Part shown: piece after piece, positions 17,128-26,371 of the stretch
Position numbering within the stretch: position 1 is the stretch's first letter
How the letters are laid out: each line of letters begins with the position of its first letter
Source: Allomuricauda sp. TY007
Lineage (GTDB): Bacteria > Bacteroidota > Bacteroidia > Flavobacteriales > Flavobacteriaceae
Direction: 5' to 3'
DNA length: 64,000 nucleotides
NCBI RefSeq assembly: GCF_010468565.1
Contig: NZ_WUEG01000010.1
Span: forward strand, 90,875-154,874
The notes under the pieces: model-generated
What the model saw: only the letters and a program-made list of their open reading frames with translations
Database searches by the model: none
Told to the model about the DNA's origin: nothing
Translations under genes and position numbers: made by a program

Positions 17128-18384
17128 ATGGGCAAGAACAAAAGTGTTATTGTTGTTGGGGGTGGAATCGTGGGACTTTCCACGGCTTATTTTTTACAGA
17201 AAGCGGGACACCAGGTAACCGTTCTGGACAAATCGGATATGAATTCGGGAGCTTCGTTTGTAAATGCGGGCTACCTTACTCCGAGCCATATTGTTTCCTT
17301 AGCTTCGCCAGGTATGATCACACAGGGATTGAAGTATATGTTCAATTCTTCCAGTCCATTTTATATGAAGCCACGGCTGGACCCCGACTTTATTCGATGG
17401 GCTTGGTATTTTAAAAAATCGGCCACCCAAACCAAGGTAGAGCGGTCCATGTCCGTTATTCGTGATATCAACCTTTTGAGCAGGGAATTGTATGAAGGAA
17501 TACAAGCTTCAGGTGACTTGGGGGATTTTCAAATAGGTAATCAAGGGTTGATGATGGTGTACCAAACCGAGAAAGCCCGCGACCACGAAATGGAGGTGGT
17601 GGAAAAAGCGGCGAAAATGGGCTTGGTGGGCAAACCCCTTTCCAAATCGGACTTGAAAAAAATCGAACCCCATGTAGACTTTAATGCTGAAGGAGCCATA
17701 CTTTGGGAGTGCGACAGGCATACCACACCACCGCTTATTATGAAAAGAATGGTGGAGTATCTGGAGAAGTCCGGAGTGGATATTCATAAAAATGAGGGCG
17801 TAACAGATGTATCTCTTTCAGACGGAAAAGTAACTGGGATTACCACCCCAAAAGCATCCTACAAAGCGGACGAAGTAGTTTTCGCTGCAGGGTCATGGAC
17901 TTCCGAGCTATCAAAAAAATTGAGCTTAAAATTGCCATTGCAAGCGGGAAAGGGGTACAGAATCAATGTAGAAGAGCCGACAAATATTACCATGCCCGCC
18001 ATTTTAATGGAGAAGAAAATAGCGGTTACCCCCATGGAAGGATTTACCCGTTTTGCGGGAACCATGGAATTTTCAGGAATTAACCATACCATCCGAAAGG
18101 AAAGGGTAGAGGCCATTGCCAAAGGTGTTGAAGGATATTACAACGGACTTCAGATTCCCGAAGAAGCCAAGAACAATGCAAAATGTGGCCTACGGCCCGT
18201 ATCGCCCGATGGTCTTCCGTACATTGGAAAGCCCAAGAATATTCACAATTTGACTATTGCAACAGGTCATGCCATGATGGGGTGGAGCATGGGCCCTGCA
18301 ACAGGTAAATTGGTTACGGAACTTATTTCAGGCCATAAACTGTCGATGGATATTTCACCTTTTGCCACCGAACGTAAATTTTAG
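17128..18384 (+). CDS. FAD-dependent oxidoreductase, DadA-like (D-amino-acid dehydrogenase family)
   Basis: 418 residues. The N-terminal VIVVGGGIVGLSTAYFLQ is a classic dinucleotide-binding GxGxxG fold of the DAO family, and the C-terminal block CGLRPVSPDGLPYIG followed by ATGHAMMGWSMGPATG is typical of DadA and related amino acid or sarcosine oxidases. It probably oxidises a D-amino acid or a secondary amine and passes electrons to the membrane. I chose the ATG at 17128; the frame extends up to 17083, but those residues are not family-like. Confidence 0.9.
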   Translation: MGKNKSVIVVGGGIVGLSTAYFLQKAGHQVTVLDKSDMNSGASFVNAGYLTPSHIVSLASPGMITQGLKYMFNSSSPFYMKPRLDPDFIRWAWYFKKSATQTKVERSMSVIRDINLLSRELYEGIQASGDLGDFQIGNQGLMMVYQTEKARDHEMEVVEKAAKMGLVGKPLSKSDLKKIEPHVDFNAEGAILWECDRHTTPPLIMKRMVEYLEKSGVDIHKNEGVTDVSLSDGKVTGITTPKASYKADEVVFAAGSWTSELSKKLSLKLPLQAGKGYRINVEEPTNITMPAILMEKKIAVTPMEGFTRFAGTMEFSGINHTIRKERVEAIAKGVEGYYNGLQIPEEAKNNAKCGLRPVSPDGLPYIGKPKNIHNLTIATGHAMMGWSMGPATGKLVTELISGHKLSMDISPFATERKF

Positions 18385-18461
18385 GTGATTTCTTGCCAAT
18401 AGGGGCATGATATATGCGGTTTAGATTTTTCAGTTGCGTTTTTAACGACTAATTTTACAGC

Positions 18462-19388
18462 ATGAAAAAACACTACACCATTTTTCTACTTTTTTCATTC
18501 TTACAGATTGTTGGAATGTGGTCCCAAGAGGTGCAAATCTTTACCGTGAAAGATTTTGATTTGAAGGGCAAGGTGAAATCCTGTCTTGTTACCACCGATT
18601 ATGGAAAGGAGTTGTTTGAGTTTGATAGGCAGGGTATTTTGACCAAAACCGTGACCCAATACAACGATACCGACCAAGACATTACCTATTATAAATATGA
18701 TAATGGCGAATTGGTCGAAAAGCGTATGGAAAGTTATAAGAACAATGTGCTGGACGAATCCACTTCCATGGCAAATTTTTATGAGATTGATACGGTTCCG
18801 AACCGAAAGGTAACTGAGAAAATCATTTCGTACGATAAACAGTTCTTGGAGCAACAGCAGTACCATTATGATGATGAGGGTAAATTAGTCCGTATTATAT
18901 CGTCCAATGGTGAAGGGGTGGACGAGACAACTTTTGAATATGGTCAAGTTAAAAATGAGCATACCGTGAGCACCTTTACGAACGGAATTCTTCAAAAAGC
19001 AGTTAGAACGTCTACCAAAAAAGGACCAAACGGCACCCAAGAAGCAGTTTTGACCAAGGAATATATTGATGGTGAACCCAATACGGCCAACGAAGAGGTT
19101 TTTAACGACAATGGTAAGTTGGTTACAAGTGAGGACTTTCTGTACGATGTGGCCGAGAAAGAGTTTGTATCGCAGCAAAAACGCTATTACCATTACTCTG
19201 ACGGCAAATTGAGCAGAATGGTGAAAAAAACTATCAATACGGAGTCTACGGACAAATATATTTTTCAGTTTGATAGCCATACCCCCAGCAATTGGGTAAA
19301 ACAGATTGTAACGCCAGGTAACACCTATATCACAAGAACTATCGAGTATTACGAAGAGGAAGTACCAGAGGAAAAAACCTCCAATTAA
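18462..19388 (+). CDS. Secreted protein with YD-repeat-like pattern, function unknown
   Basis: 308 residues with a signal peptide ending MWSQ near residue 22. The body repeats a pattern of about 20-30 residues with tyrosine-aspartate pairs, such as YYKYDNGELVEK and YHYDDEGKLVRI, like YD/RHS-type beta repeats. There are no cysteines or catalytic motifs to suggest an enzyme. It follows the DadA-like gene by 77 bases on the same strand but probably has its own start of transcription (TAATTTTA a few bases before the ATG). Confidence 0.72.
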   Translation: MKKHYTIFLLFSFLQIVGMWSQEVQIFTVKDFDLKGKVKSCLVTTDYGKELFEFDRQGILTKTVTQYNDTDQDITYYKYDNGELVEKRMESYKNNVLDESTSMANFYEIDTVPNRKVTEKIISYDKQFLEQQQYHYDDEGKLVRIISSNGEGVDETTFEYGQVKNEHTVSTFTNGILQKAVRTSTKKGPNGTQEAVLTKEYIDGEPNTANEEVFNDNGKLVTSEDFLYDVAEKEFVSQQKRYYHYSDGKLSRMVKKTINTESTDKYIFQFDSHTPSNWVKQIVTPGNTYITRTIEYYEEEVPEEKTSN

Positions 19389-19391
19389 AAG

Positions 19392-20036
19392 TTAAATCAA
19401 ATTTTTGATGATATCGGGCTTCACTTCGTGCCCTCCTTCAAATATGGTAGTTTCCGCATTACCTTGGAACAACTTGTCAATTTTGATTTTCTCGCCTTTT
19501 AATCGGTCTGGAGTCAAGAATTCATCCTGATTACCGTAGATTATTTTTATATCGGTGTAACTGTAATCCAAAAACTCAAATTCTTCAGTAGTAAGTTCGT
19601 TCGGAATGCCACCAGCATATAAAACTACCAGTTTGCAATTTACTTTTTTACTTGCCAACCATCGGCTAGCTATGGAAACGCCTTGTGAAAACCCAAAAAG
19701 GATAAGATTCACATCTTCTGGAATGTTTTCTGCTTCAAGTACGGCATCAATGTAGTTGAGCACGTTTTTTACTTCCATTGATGTATTTTCCTTGGTCAAC
19801 CAACTGGCACCAACATATTTGTACTCGTTCTTCAAATAATATTTAGATGGGGCTTGGGGAACAATAATGTAGTTTTCCTCAGCATTCAAACCATTAAAAT
19901 ATTTTACAAAATAACGGCTCAAATAGCCAATTCCATGAAAAACCAACCATACATTTTTGGTTTTTTGGGTTAATTCATTCTGCGTTAGATAGGTGTTTTC
20001 GGTAGTGTAGGTAACGGTCTTCTCTGTGTTGGACAT
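19392..20036 (-). CDS. Alpha/beta hydrolase, phospholipase/carboxylesterase-like
   Basis: 214 residues. The serine-nucleophile elbow GFSQGVS is near residue 116; the acid is probably the aspartate of YGNQDEFLTP and the histidine is in EGGHEVKP. The layout fits the small cytosolic phospholipase/carboxylesterase family (YpfH/EstB type). No signal peptide is present. It is divergent from the thioesterase gene and convergent with 18462-19388. The substrate is unknown. Confidence 0.82.
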   Translation of the reverse strand: MSNTEKTVTYTTENTYLTQNELTQKTKNVWLVFHGIGYLSRYFVKYFNGLNAEENYIIVPQAPSKYYLKNEYKYVGASWLTKENTSMEVKNVLNYIDAVLEAENIPEDVNLILFGFSQGVSIASRWLASKKVNCKLVVLYAGGIPNELTTEEFEFLDYSYTDIKIIYGNQDEFLTPDRLKGEKIKIDKLFQGNAETTIFEGGHEVKPDIIKNLI

Positions 20037-20098
20037 GATTGAGGTCTCTTGATTTAGCTATTGCCAAAGCTTTGTGTAATTTTACAAAAAATAGAAAG

Positions 20099-20521
20099 AT
20101 GAACGAGCATAAAGAGAAGATTCTGTCCGTTTGCAACGAGATTTGCAAAGGCACATTAATGGAAACATTGGATATTACCTATATTGATGTCGGCGAAAAT
20201 TTTCTCTTGGCCAAAATGCCCGTAACACCCAAGGTGCACCAACCCGATGGTGTATTGCATGGCGGTGCATCCGTGGCACTTGCCGAAAGTGTGGGTAGTG
20301 CAGCATCCTATATTTTCTTGGACGGACAAAAGTTTTTTGTTCGCGGTATCGAGATTGCCGCCAACCACGTTCGCTCCATAAAAGAAGGCTTTGTGTATGC
20401 CAAAGCATCAATGCTACATAAAGGGCGAACCACCCAACTTTGGGAGATAAAAATTACCGACGAAGAGGGAAACCTTATTTCCAATTGTAAACTAACGACC
20501 ATTGCACTACCCAGAAAATAA
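20099..20521 (+). CDS. menI: PaaI-type hotdog thioesterase, likely DHNA-CoA thioesterase
   Basis: 140 residues. The central VLHGGASVALAESVGS is the HGG motif of PaaI/YdiI hotdog acyl-CoA thioesterases. Its place at the head of a run of menaquinone genes, overlapping the chorismate-using enzyme by 20 bases, suggests that it hydrolyses 1,4-dihydroxy-2-naphthoyl-CoA (MenI step). The motif is seen; the substrate is inferred from context. The ATG at 20099 is chosen over an upstream in-frame start at 20039. Confidence 0.8.
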   Translation: MNEHKEKILSVCNEICKGTLMETLDITYIDVGENFLLAKMPVTPKVHQPDGVLHGGASVALAESVGSAASYIFLDGQKFFVRGIEIAANHVRSIKEGFVYAKASMLHKGRTTQLWEIKITDEEGNLISNCKLTTIALPRK

Positions 20522-21563
20522 AGGCCTCGAAGAGATTTTAGAAAGGGCCGGAGCTTGTTTGGAAAATGGTCTACCCTTTGTGATTTACCGAAAACCCAAA
20601 CAGCAGGAACTTTTCGCAGTTTTTCAATTGAATGATGAACTGAAATCATCTAGAGACTTCACTGAAAAAGGTTTTGTTTTCGCCCCTTTCAATTCAGAGG
20701 ATAAAGTGGTTTTGATTCAACCTGATGAGGTTTGGCAAGGAGAGTTACATCCTGAAAAATCACAAAAAACAAACACGATTACTTTGGATGAATCGGGGAA
20801 AGACACCCATATCCAATTGATTAAAAATGGAATCAAGGAAATTGAAAAGGGCAGGCTACAAAAAGTAGTGCTCTCTAGAAAAATTGAGATGTCCATCACA
20901 AAATCGCCCGTCAAAATCTTTAAAACACTTTTGAACACCTATCCGAATGCCTTTGGATATCTTTTTCATCACCCCAAAGTAGGGACTTGGTGTGGTGCAA
21001 CGCCTGAAACTTTGGTTAAAGTTAAAGACAAGAAATTACAAACCATGTCCTTGGCCGCCACTCTACCTTATATTCAGAATGAAGATCCTAAATGGGGCAA
21101 CAAAGAGATTGAGGAACAACAAATGGTGTCCGAGTATATTGGCGACAAATTGGCACATACCATGGAACGGCTGGAAATTGATGAGGCCGAGTCCGTACGA
21201 GCAGGTAATTTGTGGCATTTGCGTTCGGAGGTGCGTGGAACCATGCTGCCCAACCTCAATGTCAAAGAAGTAATCAGGGCCCTGCACCCAACTCCTGCGG
21301 TCTGTGGAATACCCTCGGAAGAGGCGCAACGATTTATTAAAGCCAACGAGAACTACAAAAGAACATTTTACACAGGCTTTTTGGGGGAACTGAATTTACG
21401 TTCCCGAGGAGAGCTGTCCTTGTTTGTAAACCTTCGTTGCATGCAATTGGAGGATGGTAAGGCTTTCATTTTTGTTGGGGGAGGAATCACCGAGGCCTCC
21501 GACCCGGAAAGTGAATGGATGGAGACCCAAAACAAAAGCAAGACCATGTTGGGCATCTTGTAA
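20502..21563 (+). CDS. menF: Isochorismate synthase (chorismate-binding enzyme)
   Basis: 353 residues of the chorismate-binding fold. KVVLSRKIE, the GATPETLV block, LHPTPAVCGIP and the C-terminal GGGITEASDPESEW are the conserved elements, including acidic residues for Mg2+. It converts chorismate to isochorismate, the entry to menaquinone synthesis, and lies directly before menD. The best start is the TTG at 20502 within the end of the thioesterase gene; no suitable ATG exists nearby. Confidence 0.9.
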   Translation: MHYPENKGLEEILERAGACLENGLPFVIYRKPKQQELFAVFQLNDELKSSRDFTEKGFVFAPFNSEDKVVLIQPDEVWQGELHPEKSQKTNTITLDESGKDTHIQLIKNGIKEIEKGRLQKVVLSRKIEMSITKSPVKIFKTLLNTYPNAFGYLFHHPKVGTWCGATPETLVKVKDKKLQTMSLAATLPYIQNEDPKWGNKEIEEQQMVSEYIGDKLAHTMERLEIDEAESVRAGNLWHLRSEVRGTMLPNLNVKEVIRALHPTPAVCGIPSEEAQRFIKANENYKRTFYTGFLGELNLRSRGELSLFVNLRCMQLEDGKAFIFVGGGITEASDPESEWMETQNKSKTMLGIL

Positions 21564-21603
21564 ATTGATGTTTTACCAGTATAGTTTTACCATCAAGATG
21601 ATG

Positions 21604-21611
21604 TATTTTTG
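21604..21611 (+). promoter_or_regulatory. -7 promoter box of menD
   Basis: TATTTTTG ends 6 bases before the menD ATG at 21618, so a transcript from it would be leaderless or nearly so. menD may also be read through from menF. Confidence 0.5.
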
Positions 21612-21617
21612 CAGTTA

Positions 21618-23360
21618 ATGACGTACTCAGATATACCTTCCGCACAAACCTTGGTTTTGTATTTTAAATCAAAGGGCGTTAAAAATATAGTTATCTCACC
21701 GGGGTCCAGAAATGCCCCTTTGACCATCAGTTTTACCAAAAATCCTTTTTTTAAATGTTACAGCATTGTAGATGAGCGTTGTGCCGCTTTTTTTGCCATG
21801 GGTATGGCGCAGCATTTGCAGGAACCGGTTGCGGTAATCTGTTCATCGGGCAGTGCCATGTTGAATTTTTATCCAGCCGTTGCCGAAGCTTTTTACAGTG
21901 ATATTCCCTTGATCGTTGTTTCTGCGGATAGACCAAGCTACCGAATTGATATTGGTGACGGGCAAACGATCCGACAGGAAAATGTACTGGAAAAGCATAT
22001 TGGGTATTCCGCCAATTTGAAGCAGGATATTTCCCATGCTACGAATGCCATTTCAAAATTTGGCAAGTCCTTATTAAATGAAAAACAGGAAGAAATACAA
22101 TCGTACAATGAACGGGAAATTGCCAAGGCACTTGCGCTAGCTTTTGATGAAAGGTGCCCCGTTCACATCAATATTCCGTTTGAGGAGCCTTTGTACGGCA
22201 GGGCAGAGGAGCCTTCGGTGCAAATTAAAGATGATGGAAAATACTTGGAACAAAAATCTTCAAGCGAGGAGAATTGGGCCGAATTAACGAAGGTATGGAA
22301 CAATAGTCCGCGTAAACTGGTTTTGGTGGGCGTAAACCAACCCAACGCGATTGAAGCAGAAGTTTTGGAAAGCTTGGCACAGGACCCAAACACTTTGGTG
22401 TTTACCGAAACCACATCTAATTTACACTATCCGGAATTCTTCGAAAGTATTGATAGTATTATTGCACCAATTGAAAAATCCAAAAACAGAGAAGAACTTT
22501 TTACAGCTTTGCAACCTGAGCTTTTGGTAACTTTTGGAGGATTGATCGTTTCCAAAAAAATAAAGGCATTTTTACGAGCGTATCAGCCCAAGCAGCATTT
22601 GCATGTAGACATCAAAAAGGCCAACGACACTTTTTATTGCTTAACAAAGCACATCAAGACAAATCCCAATCAGTTTTTTAAAAAAGTTGTTTCAGAGAAT
22701 AGTAATCCAACAAGCGATTACAAGGCGTTTTGGGAAAACAAAAAGAATAAGTACGAAGCAAAACGGGATGCCTATCTTAAGGAAATTCCATTTTCAGATT
22801 TTACCGTTTTTGACAGTATCATTAAAAACATACCCAAAGGGTATCAGGTGCACTTGGCAAACAGTTCCACGGTGAGGTATGCGCAACTTTTTCCTTTGGA
22901 CGCATCATTGAAAGTATTCTGTAACCGGGGCACAAGTGGTATAGACGGTACCACATCAACAGCCGTGGGCAGTTCTATTTACAGTAAAGAACCTACTGTG
23001 TTGCTTACGGGCGACCTAAGCTTTTTTTACGACAGCAATGCCTTGTGGAACAATTATATGCGTCCAGATTTTAGGATTGTTCTCATTAATAATTCGGGCG
23101 GTGGAATTTTTAGGATATTGCCTGGTATGGAGGAAACGGAAGAGTTTGAGACCTTTTTTGAGACCAGCCACAAATTATCGGCCCAGCACTTGGCCAATAT
23201 GTACGGTTTTGAACATATTACTGCCCAAAATGAAACAGAGCTGGAACAAGGTTTGGCAGAATTCTATTCAAAATCGGATAGACCAAAAATCTTGGAAGTC
23301 GCCACACCACGTGTATTGAACAATAAAATTTTGCTTGGGTACTTCGATTTCATATCTTAG
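21618..23360 (+). CDS. menD: 2-Succinyl-5-enolpyruvyl-6-hydroxy-3-cyclohexene-1-carboxylate synthase (SEPHCHC synthase)
   Basis: 580 residues of the ThDP-dependent family. The N-terminal VISPGSRNAPLTISF is diagnostic for MenD; TGDLSFFYDSNALWN near residue 464 is the ThDP/Mg2+ motif and NNSGGGIFRILPG the following block. It condenses isochorismate with 2-oxoglutarate. The start is the ATG at 21618; an in-frame TTG at 21609 overlaps the -7 box. Confidence 0.95.
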   Translation: MTYSDIPSAQTLVLYFKSKGVKNIVISPGSRNAPLTISFTKNPFFKCYSIVDERCAAFFAMGMAQHLQEPVAVICSSGSAMLNFYPAVAEAFYSDIPLIVVSADRPSYRIDIGDGQTIRQENVLEKHIGYSANLKQDISHATNAISKFGKSLLNEKQEEIQSYNEREIAKALALAFDERCPVHINIPFEEPLYGRAEEPSVQIKDDGKYLEQKSSSEENWAELTKVWNNSPRKLVLVGVNQPNAIEAEVLESLAQDPNTLVFTETTSNLHYPEFFESIDSIIAPIEKSKNREELFTALQPELLVTFGGLIVSKKIKAFLRAYQPKQHLHVDIKKANDTFYCLTKHIKTNPNQFFKKVVSENSNPTSDYKAFWENKKNKYEAKRDAYLKEIPFSDFTVFDSIIKNIPKGYQVHLANSSTVRYAQLFPLDASLKVFCNRGTSGIDGTTSTAVGSSIYSKEPTVLLTGDLSFFYDSNALWNNYMRPDFRIVLINNSGGGIFRILPGMEETEEFETFFETSHKLSAQHLANMYGFEHITAQNETELEQGLAEFYSKSDRPKILEVATPRVLNNKILLGYFDFIS

Positions 23361-23398
23361 AACCTCAGCTATAAACCAATAAAGAACACTAATCAATT

Positions 23399-23740
23399 AT
23401 GAGCAAAAGAGACGAGTTGATCGAAAAGTACGCAGAGGACATCAAAAGCAAATTCGGACAAACACCAGACATGGATTTGTTGACCAAAGTAGCCGTAGGA
23501 CTGGGTCCTGCAATTTATAATTTAGATGCCTCCAAGGTTTCAGGTTCTGATGAGAAAGAACTGGAGACGGTAAAGAACAATTTTTTGATCAAAAAATTGG
23601 GGCTTGCCGAAACACCGGCATTGATGGAATCTATAAACAGTGTTATTGATGCGTACGGAAAGTCAGAAAAGAACAAACACCGCGCAGTAATTTACTATAT
23701 GCTGACCAAGCATTTTGGAAAAGAATCGGTTTATAATTAG
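23399..23740 (+). CDS. DUF2853 family protein
   Basis: 113 residues, largely helical and soluble. MSKRDELIEKYAEDIKSKFG at the start and KHRAVIYYMLTKHFGKE near the end are typical of DUF2853. Function unknown. It follows menD by 38 bases and ends in a strong terminator. Confidence 0.85.
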   Translation: MSKRDELIEKYAEDIKSKFGQTPDMDLLTKVAVGLGPAIYNLDASKVSGSDEKELETVKNNFLIKKLGLAETPALMESINSVIDAYGKSEKNKHRAVIYYMLTKHFGKESVYN

Positions 23741-23791
23741 TAAAATTTATTATTTTTAATAAAAATTAATAGGTTAATAAAGTTAAGAAGG

Positions 23792-23817
23792 GCTGCTCTT
23801 GAAGGGCAGCTTTTTTT
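23792..23817 (+). terminator. Terminator of the menF-menD-DUF2853 unit
   Basis: Stem GCTGCTC (23792-23798) with GGGCAGC (23804-23810), one G.U pair, 5-base loop, then seven T. Confidence 0.85.
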
Positions 23818-23835
23818 ATACCCATAATTTACAGC

Positions 23836-23843
23836 TACCTTTG
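23836..23843 (+). promoter_or_regulatory. -7 promoter box of the cvfB-like gene
   Basis: TACCTTTG ends 4 bases before the ATG at 23848; the transcript is predicted to be leaderless. Confidence 0.5.
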
Positions 23844-23847
23844 CCGA

Positions 23848-24678
23848 ATGATAGAATTGGGAAACTACAATACCCTTAAGGTGCTAAGAAGCACCAGTAT
23901 AGGACTTTTTTTAGGTGATGATGAAGGCACGGAAATACTTTTACCGAACAAATATGTGCCCGAAGATTTTGAAATAGATCAAGATTTGGAAGTGTTCTGT
24001 TATCTGGACAATGCCGAACGCCCTATATCCACAACCTTAAAACCGAAGATTGTCCGGAACGGTTTTGCCTATTTGGAAGTGGTTGAAGTTGGGAATTACG
24101 GCGCTTTTTTGGATTGGGGGCTGGAAAAACACCTACTTGTTCCCTTTAGGGAACAGTCCGAAAGAATGGAGGGGGGAAGCAAATACATTGTTCATTGTTA
24201 TATGGATGATGAAAGCATGCGTCTCACTGGATCTAGCCGGGTGGATAAGTTCCTCTCCAACGAAAATGTGGAATACGAGCAGAATGATCAAGTTGACCTT
24301 TTGATCTATAGGAAAACACCGTTGGGGTGGGAGGTGATAGTGGATGATAGGCATAAGGGGCTTATATTTGATAGCGATATTTTTAAGCCCATCGCTATTG
24401 GCGACCGTTTAAGGGGATTCATCAAAAATGTAAGGGACGATAAAAAGATAGATATATCCTTACAGCCCATCGGAGCCAAAATGTTGGAACCAACAGCTAA
24501 AATAATTTTGGACAAGCTAGAGGAGAACAACGGTTTTTTGCCTTTGCACGATAAATCATCACCAGAAGAAATCAAGAAAATTTTGCACTTGAGCAAGAAG
24601 GCTTTTAAAAAAGGAGCGGGCATTTTGTACCGACAGCGTAAAATCAATATTCAGGATGACGGAATTCATTTATTGTGA
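23848..24678 (+). CDS. CvfB-like S1 RNA-binding protein
   Basis: 276 residues. Tandem S1-like domains cover most of the protein (for example YLEVVEVGNYGAFLDWGLEKH and RLRGFIKNVRDDKKIDISLQ), and a winged-helix-like C-terminal part follows (HLSKKAFKKGAGILYRQ). This is the layout of CvfB/YitL proteins, which bind RNA; in Staphylococcus CvfB affects virulence gene expression. Its role here is unknown. Confidence 0.88.
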   Translation: MIELGNYNTLKVLRSTSIGLFLGDDEGTEILLPNKYVPEDFEIDQDLEVFCYLDNAERPISTTLKPKIVRNGFAYLEVVEVGNYGAFLDWGLEKHLLVPFREQSERMEGGSKYIVHCYMDDESMRLTGSSRVDKFLSNENVEYEQNDQVDLLIYRKTPLGWEVIVDDRHKGLIFDSDIFKPIAIGDRLRGFIKNVRDDKKIDISLQPIGAKMLEPTAKIILDKLEENNGFLPLHDKSSPEEIKKILHLSKKAFKKGAGILYRQRKINIQDDGIHLL

Positions 24679-24749
24679 TGAAAACCTTGTTGATGCCAGT
24701 TTCTTTCAAGCTTTCGGGCGGTAAAGTTTTTTTCTTTGGACAAAAATTC

Positions 24750-24757
24750 TATTTTTG
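24750..24757 (+). promoter_or_regulatory. -7 promoter box of the SPOR-like protein/menA unit
   Basis: TATTTTTG, a full consensus match, about 70 bases before the ATG at 24828. Confidence 0.45.
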
Positions 24758-24827
24758 TAAAGATTCATATTAACTTATTGGTTGTTATGTTTTTAGCATA
24801 GCATATAACATAAAACTCCTCCACAGC

Positions 24828-25427
24828 ATGCCTTTTATTGAAGAAAGCGATTTGTTGGACCTTCATAAGGATATAGATAAGGCCCAGATTATAAACGAAA
24901 GACTGCTCGATCAAATTAAGTTCAAGAACAAAGATCTTCGTAAAATTAAACTACAGCGGAACATTCTTTTGGGTTTCGTGGGGCTGTTCGTGATCGGTAC
25001 CTTGGCCATTACATCTTTTACTGCAGGCCTTAGTAGCAAACAATCTTTCGAAAATCAAAGTAATGTACTTGTTTCCATAGATAGTTTGGATGTGATCAAG
25101 GCAAGGATAGATAACCTTAGGTCCCAGAACGAAGAGCTGAGTTTGGTAAAGGAGTTTTACTTGGCCAAAGAGTTTTTGAACAAGGAAAAAATTTATTCCG
25201 TTCAGGTAAAATCTTTTGTGGAAAACAATGTAACCTTGGCTTCCGAAGCATTGACCAACACCCTTTTTGTAAAGACCAATCCGTTTTATGCCTATTCCCT
25301 TGGTAATTTTGAAACCTTGGAAGAAGCACAAAAATTTAGGCAGCAATTGGTTCAAATGGGCTTCCAAGATGCATTTGTTGCATCCTACAAGGATGGTCAA
25401 AGAGTTAAAATAGAAGATCCGTATTAA
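24828..25427 (+). CDS. Membrane protein with C-terminal SPOR-like domain
   Basis: 199 residues: a cytoplasmic N-terminal coiled part, one membrane helix (ILLGFVGLFVIGTLAITSF, near residues 45-63), a second coiled coil, and a C-terminal domain with YSVQVKSF and YSLGNFETLEEAQKFRQQL, which fits the SPOR fold that binds denuded peptidoglycan. The SPOR call is by pattern only. It is 2 bases upstream of menA and probably shares its transcript. Confidence 0.72.
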   Translation: MPFIEESDLLDLHKDIDKAQIINERLLDQIKFKNKDLRKIKLQRNILLGFVGLFVIGTLAITSFTAGLSSKQSFENQSNVLVSIDSLDVIKARIDNLRSQNEELSLVKEFYLAKEFLNKEKIYSVQVKSFVENNVTLASEALTNTLFVKTNPFYAYSLGNFETLEEAQKFRQQLVQMGFQDAFVASYKDGQRVKIEDPY

Positions 25428-25429
25428 TC

Positions 25430-26338
25430 TTGGGAAACACTAAGGCTTGGGTACAGGCTGCTAGACTGCGCACACTCCCTCTTTCTTTATCAGGAATAAT
25501 TGTAGGCACCGCCTTGGCCATGTTGGAAGGTCAATTTGAACTGCCCATATTTATTTTGGCCCTGTTGACCACTGTTGGTTTTCAGGTAACCTCCAATTTT
25601 GCCAACGATTATGGCGACGGTGTAAAGGGAACGGACAATGAGGATAGAATTGGTCCGGTACGGGCAATACAAAGTGGAGCCATTACCAAACGGGCATTAA
25701 AAAAAGGCATAGTTGTATCTATAATTATTAGTTTGTTGATTGCCTTGGCCCTTATTTATTTGGCGTTTGGCTTGGAAAATTTGCCCTACATACTTCTTTT
25801 TTTACTATTGGGGCTTTTGAGTATTTGGGCCGCCATTACATATACTGTAGGGGCCAATGCGTATGGGTACAGAGGTATGGGAGACCTATTTGTATTCCTT
25901 TTCTTTGGTTTATTGGGCGTACTGGGCAGTATGTTTCTCTATACAAAGTCTTTGGGGTGGTCCTCGCTTTTGCCCGCAATCTCTATTGGACTTTTGTGTG
26001 TAGCCGTATTGAACTTGAACAACCTCAGAGATATAGTCTCCGATAAAAAGCATGGCAAGATCACCATGGTGGTTAAAATGGGTTTTAAGAATGGAAAACG
26101 CTACCATTTCCTTTTGATTTTAGTGGCTTTGATCAGCTTTGTATTATATCTTTGGATGGAGGACTTTGGCTGGAAACAATCCTTCTTTATGGTGGCTTTT
26201 GTGCCATTATTGATTCATTTACGAAAAGTGATGATGACCAAAGATCCGGGGGAATTGGACATCGAATTAAAAAAAGTGGCACTCAGCACTTTTTTATTGG
26301 CATTGTTATTCTTAATTTCTGTTAATATTTTTTTGTAA
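25430..26338 (+). CDS. menA: 1,4-Dihydroxy-2-naphthoate polyprenyltransferase
   Basis: 302 residues, membrane-embedded, UbiA family. The first aspartate-rich motif is in NDYGDGVKGTD near residue 60 and the second in NLRDIVSDKKHGK near 195. It prenylates and decarboxylates DHNA to demethylmenaquinone. Translation probably starts at the TTG at 25430, 2 bases after the SPOR-like gene; the next ATG is about 30 residues further in and would remove the first helix. Confidence 0.93.
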   Translation: MGNTKAWVQAARLRTLPLSLSGIIVGTALAMLEGQFELPIFILALLTTVGFQVTSNFANDYGDGVKGTDNEDRIGPVRAIQSGAITKRALKKGIVVSIIISLLIALALIYLAFGLENLPYILLFLLLGLLSIWAAITYTVGANAYGYRGMGDLFVFLFFGLLGVLGSMFLYTKSLGWSSLLPAISIGLLCVAVLNLNNLRDIVSDKKHGKITMVVKMGFKNGKRYHFLLILVALISFVLYLWMEDFGWKQSFFMVAFVPLLIHLRKVMMTKDPGELDIELKKVALSTFLLALLFLISVNIFL

Positions 26339-26343
26339 ATTTG
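26336..26343 (+). promoter_or_regulatory. -7 promoter box of the LytTR regulator gene
   Basis: TAAATTTG overlaps the menA stop codon and lies 28 bases before the TTG start of the regulator, so the regulator may have its own promoter. Confidence 0.45.
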
Positions 26344-26371
26344 ATTTACAACCAAATAAACTTAAAGGAAC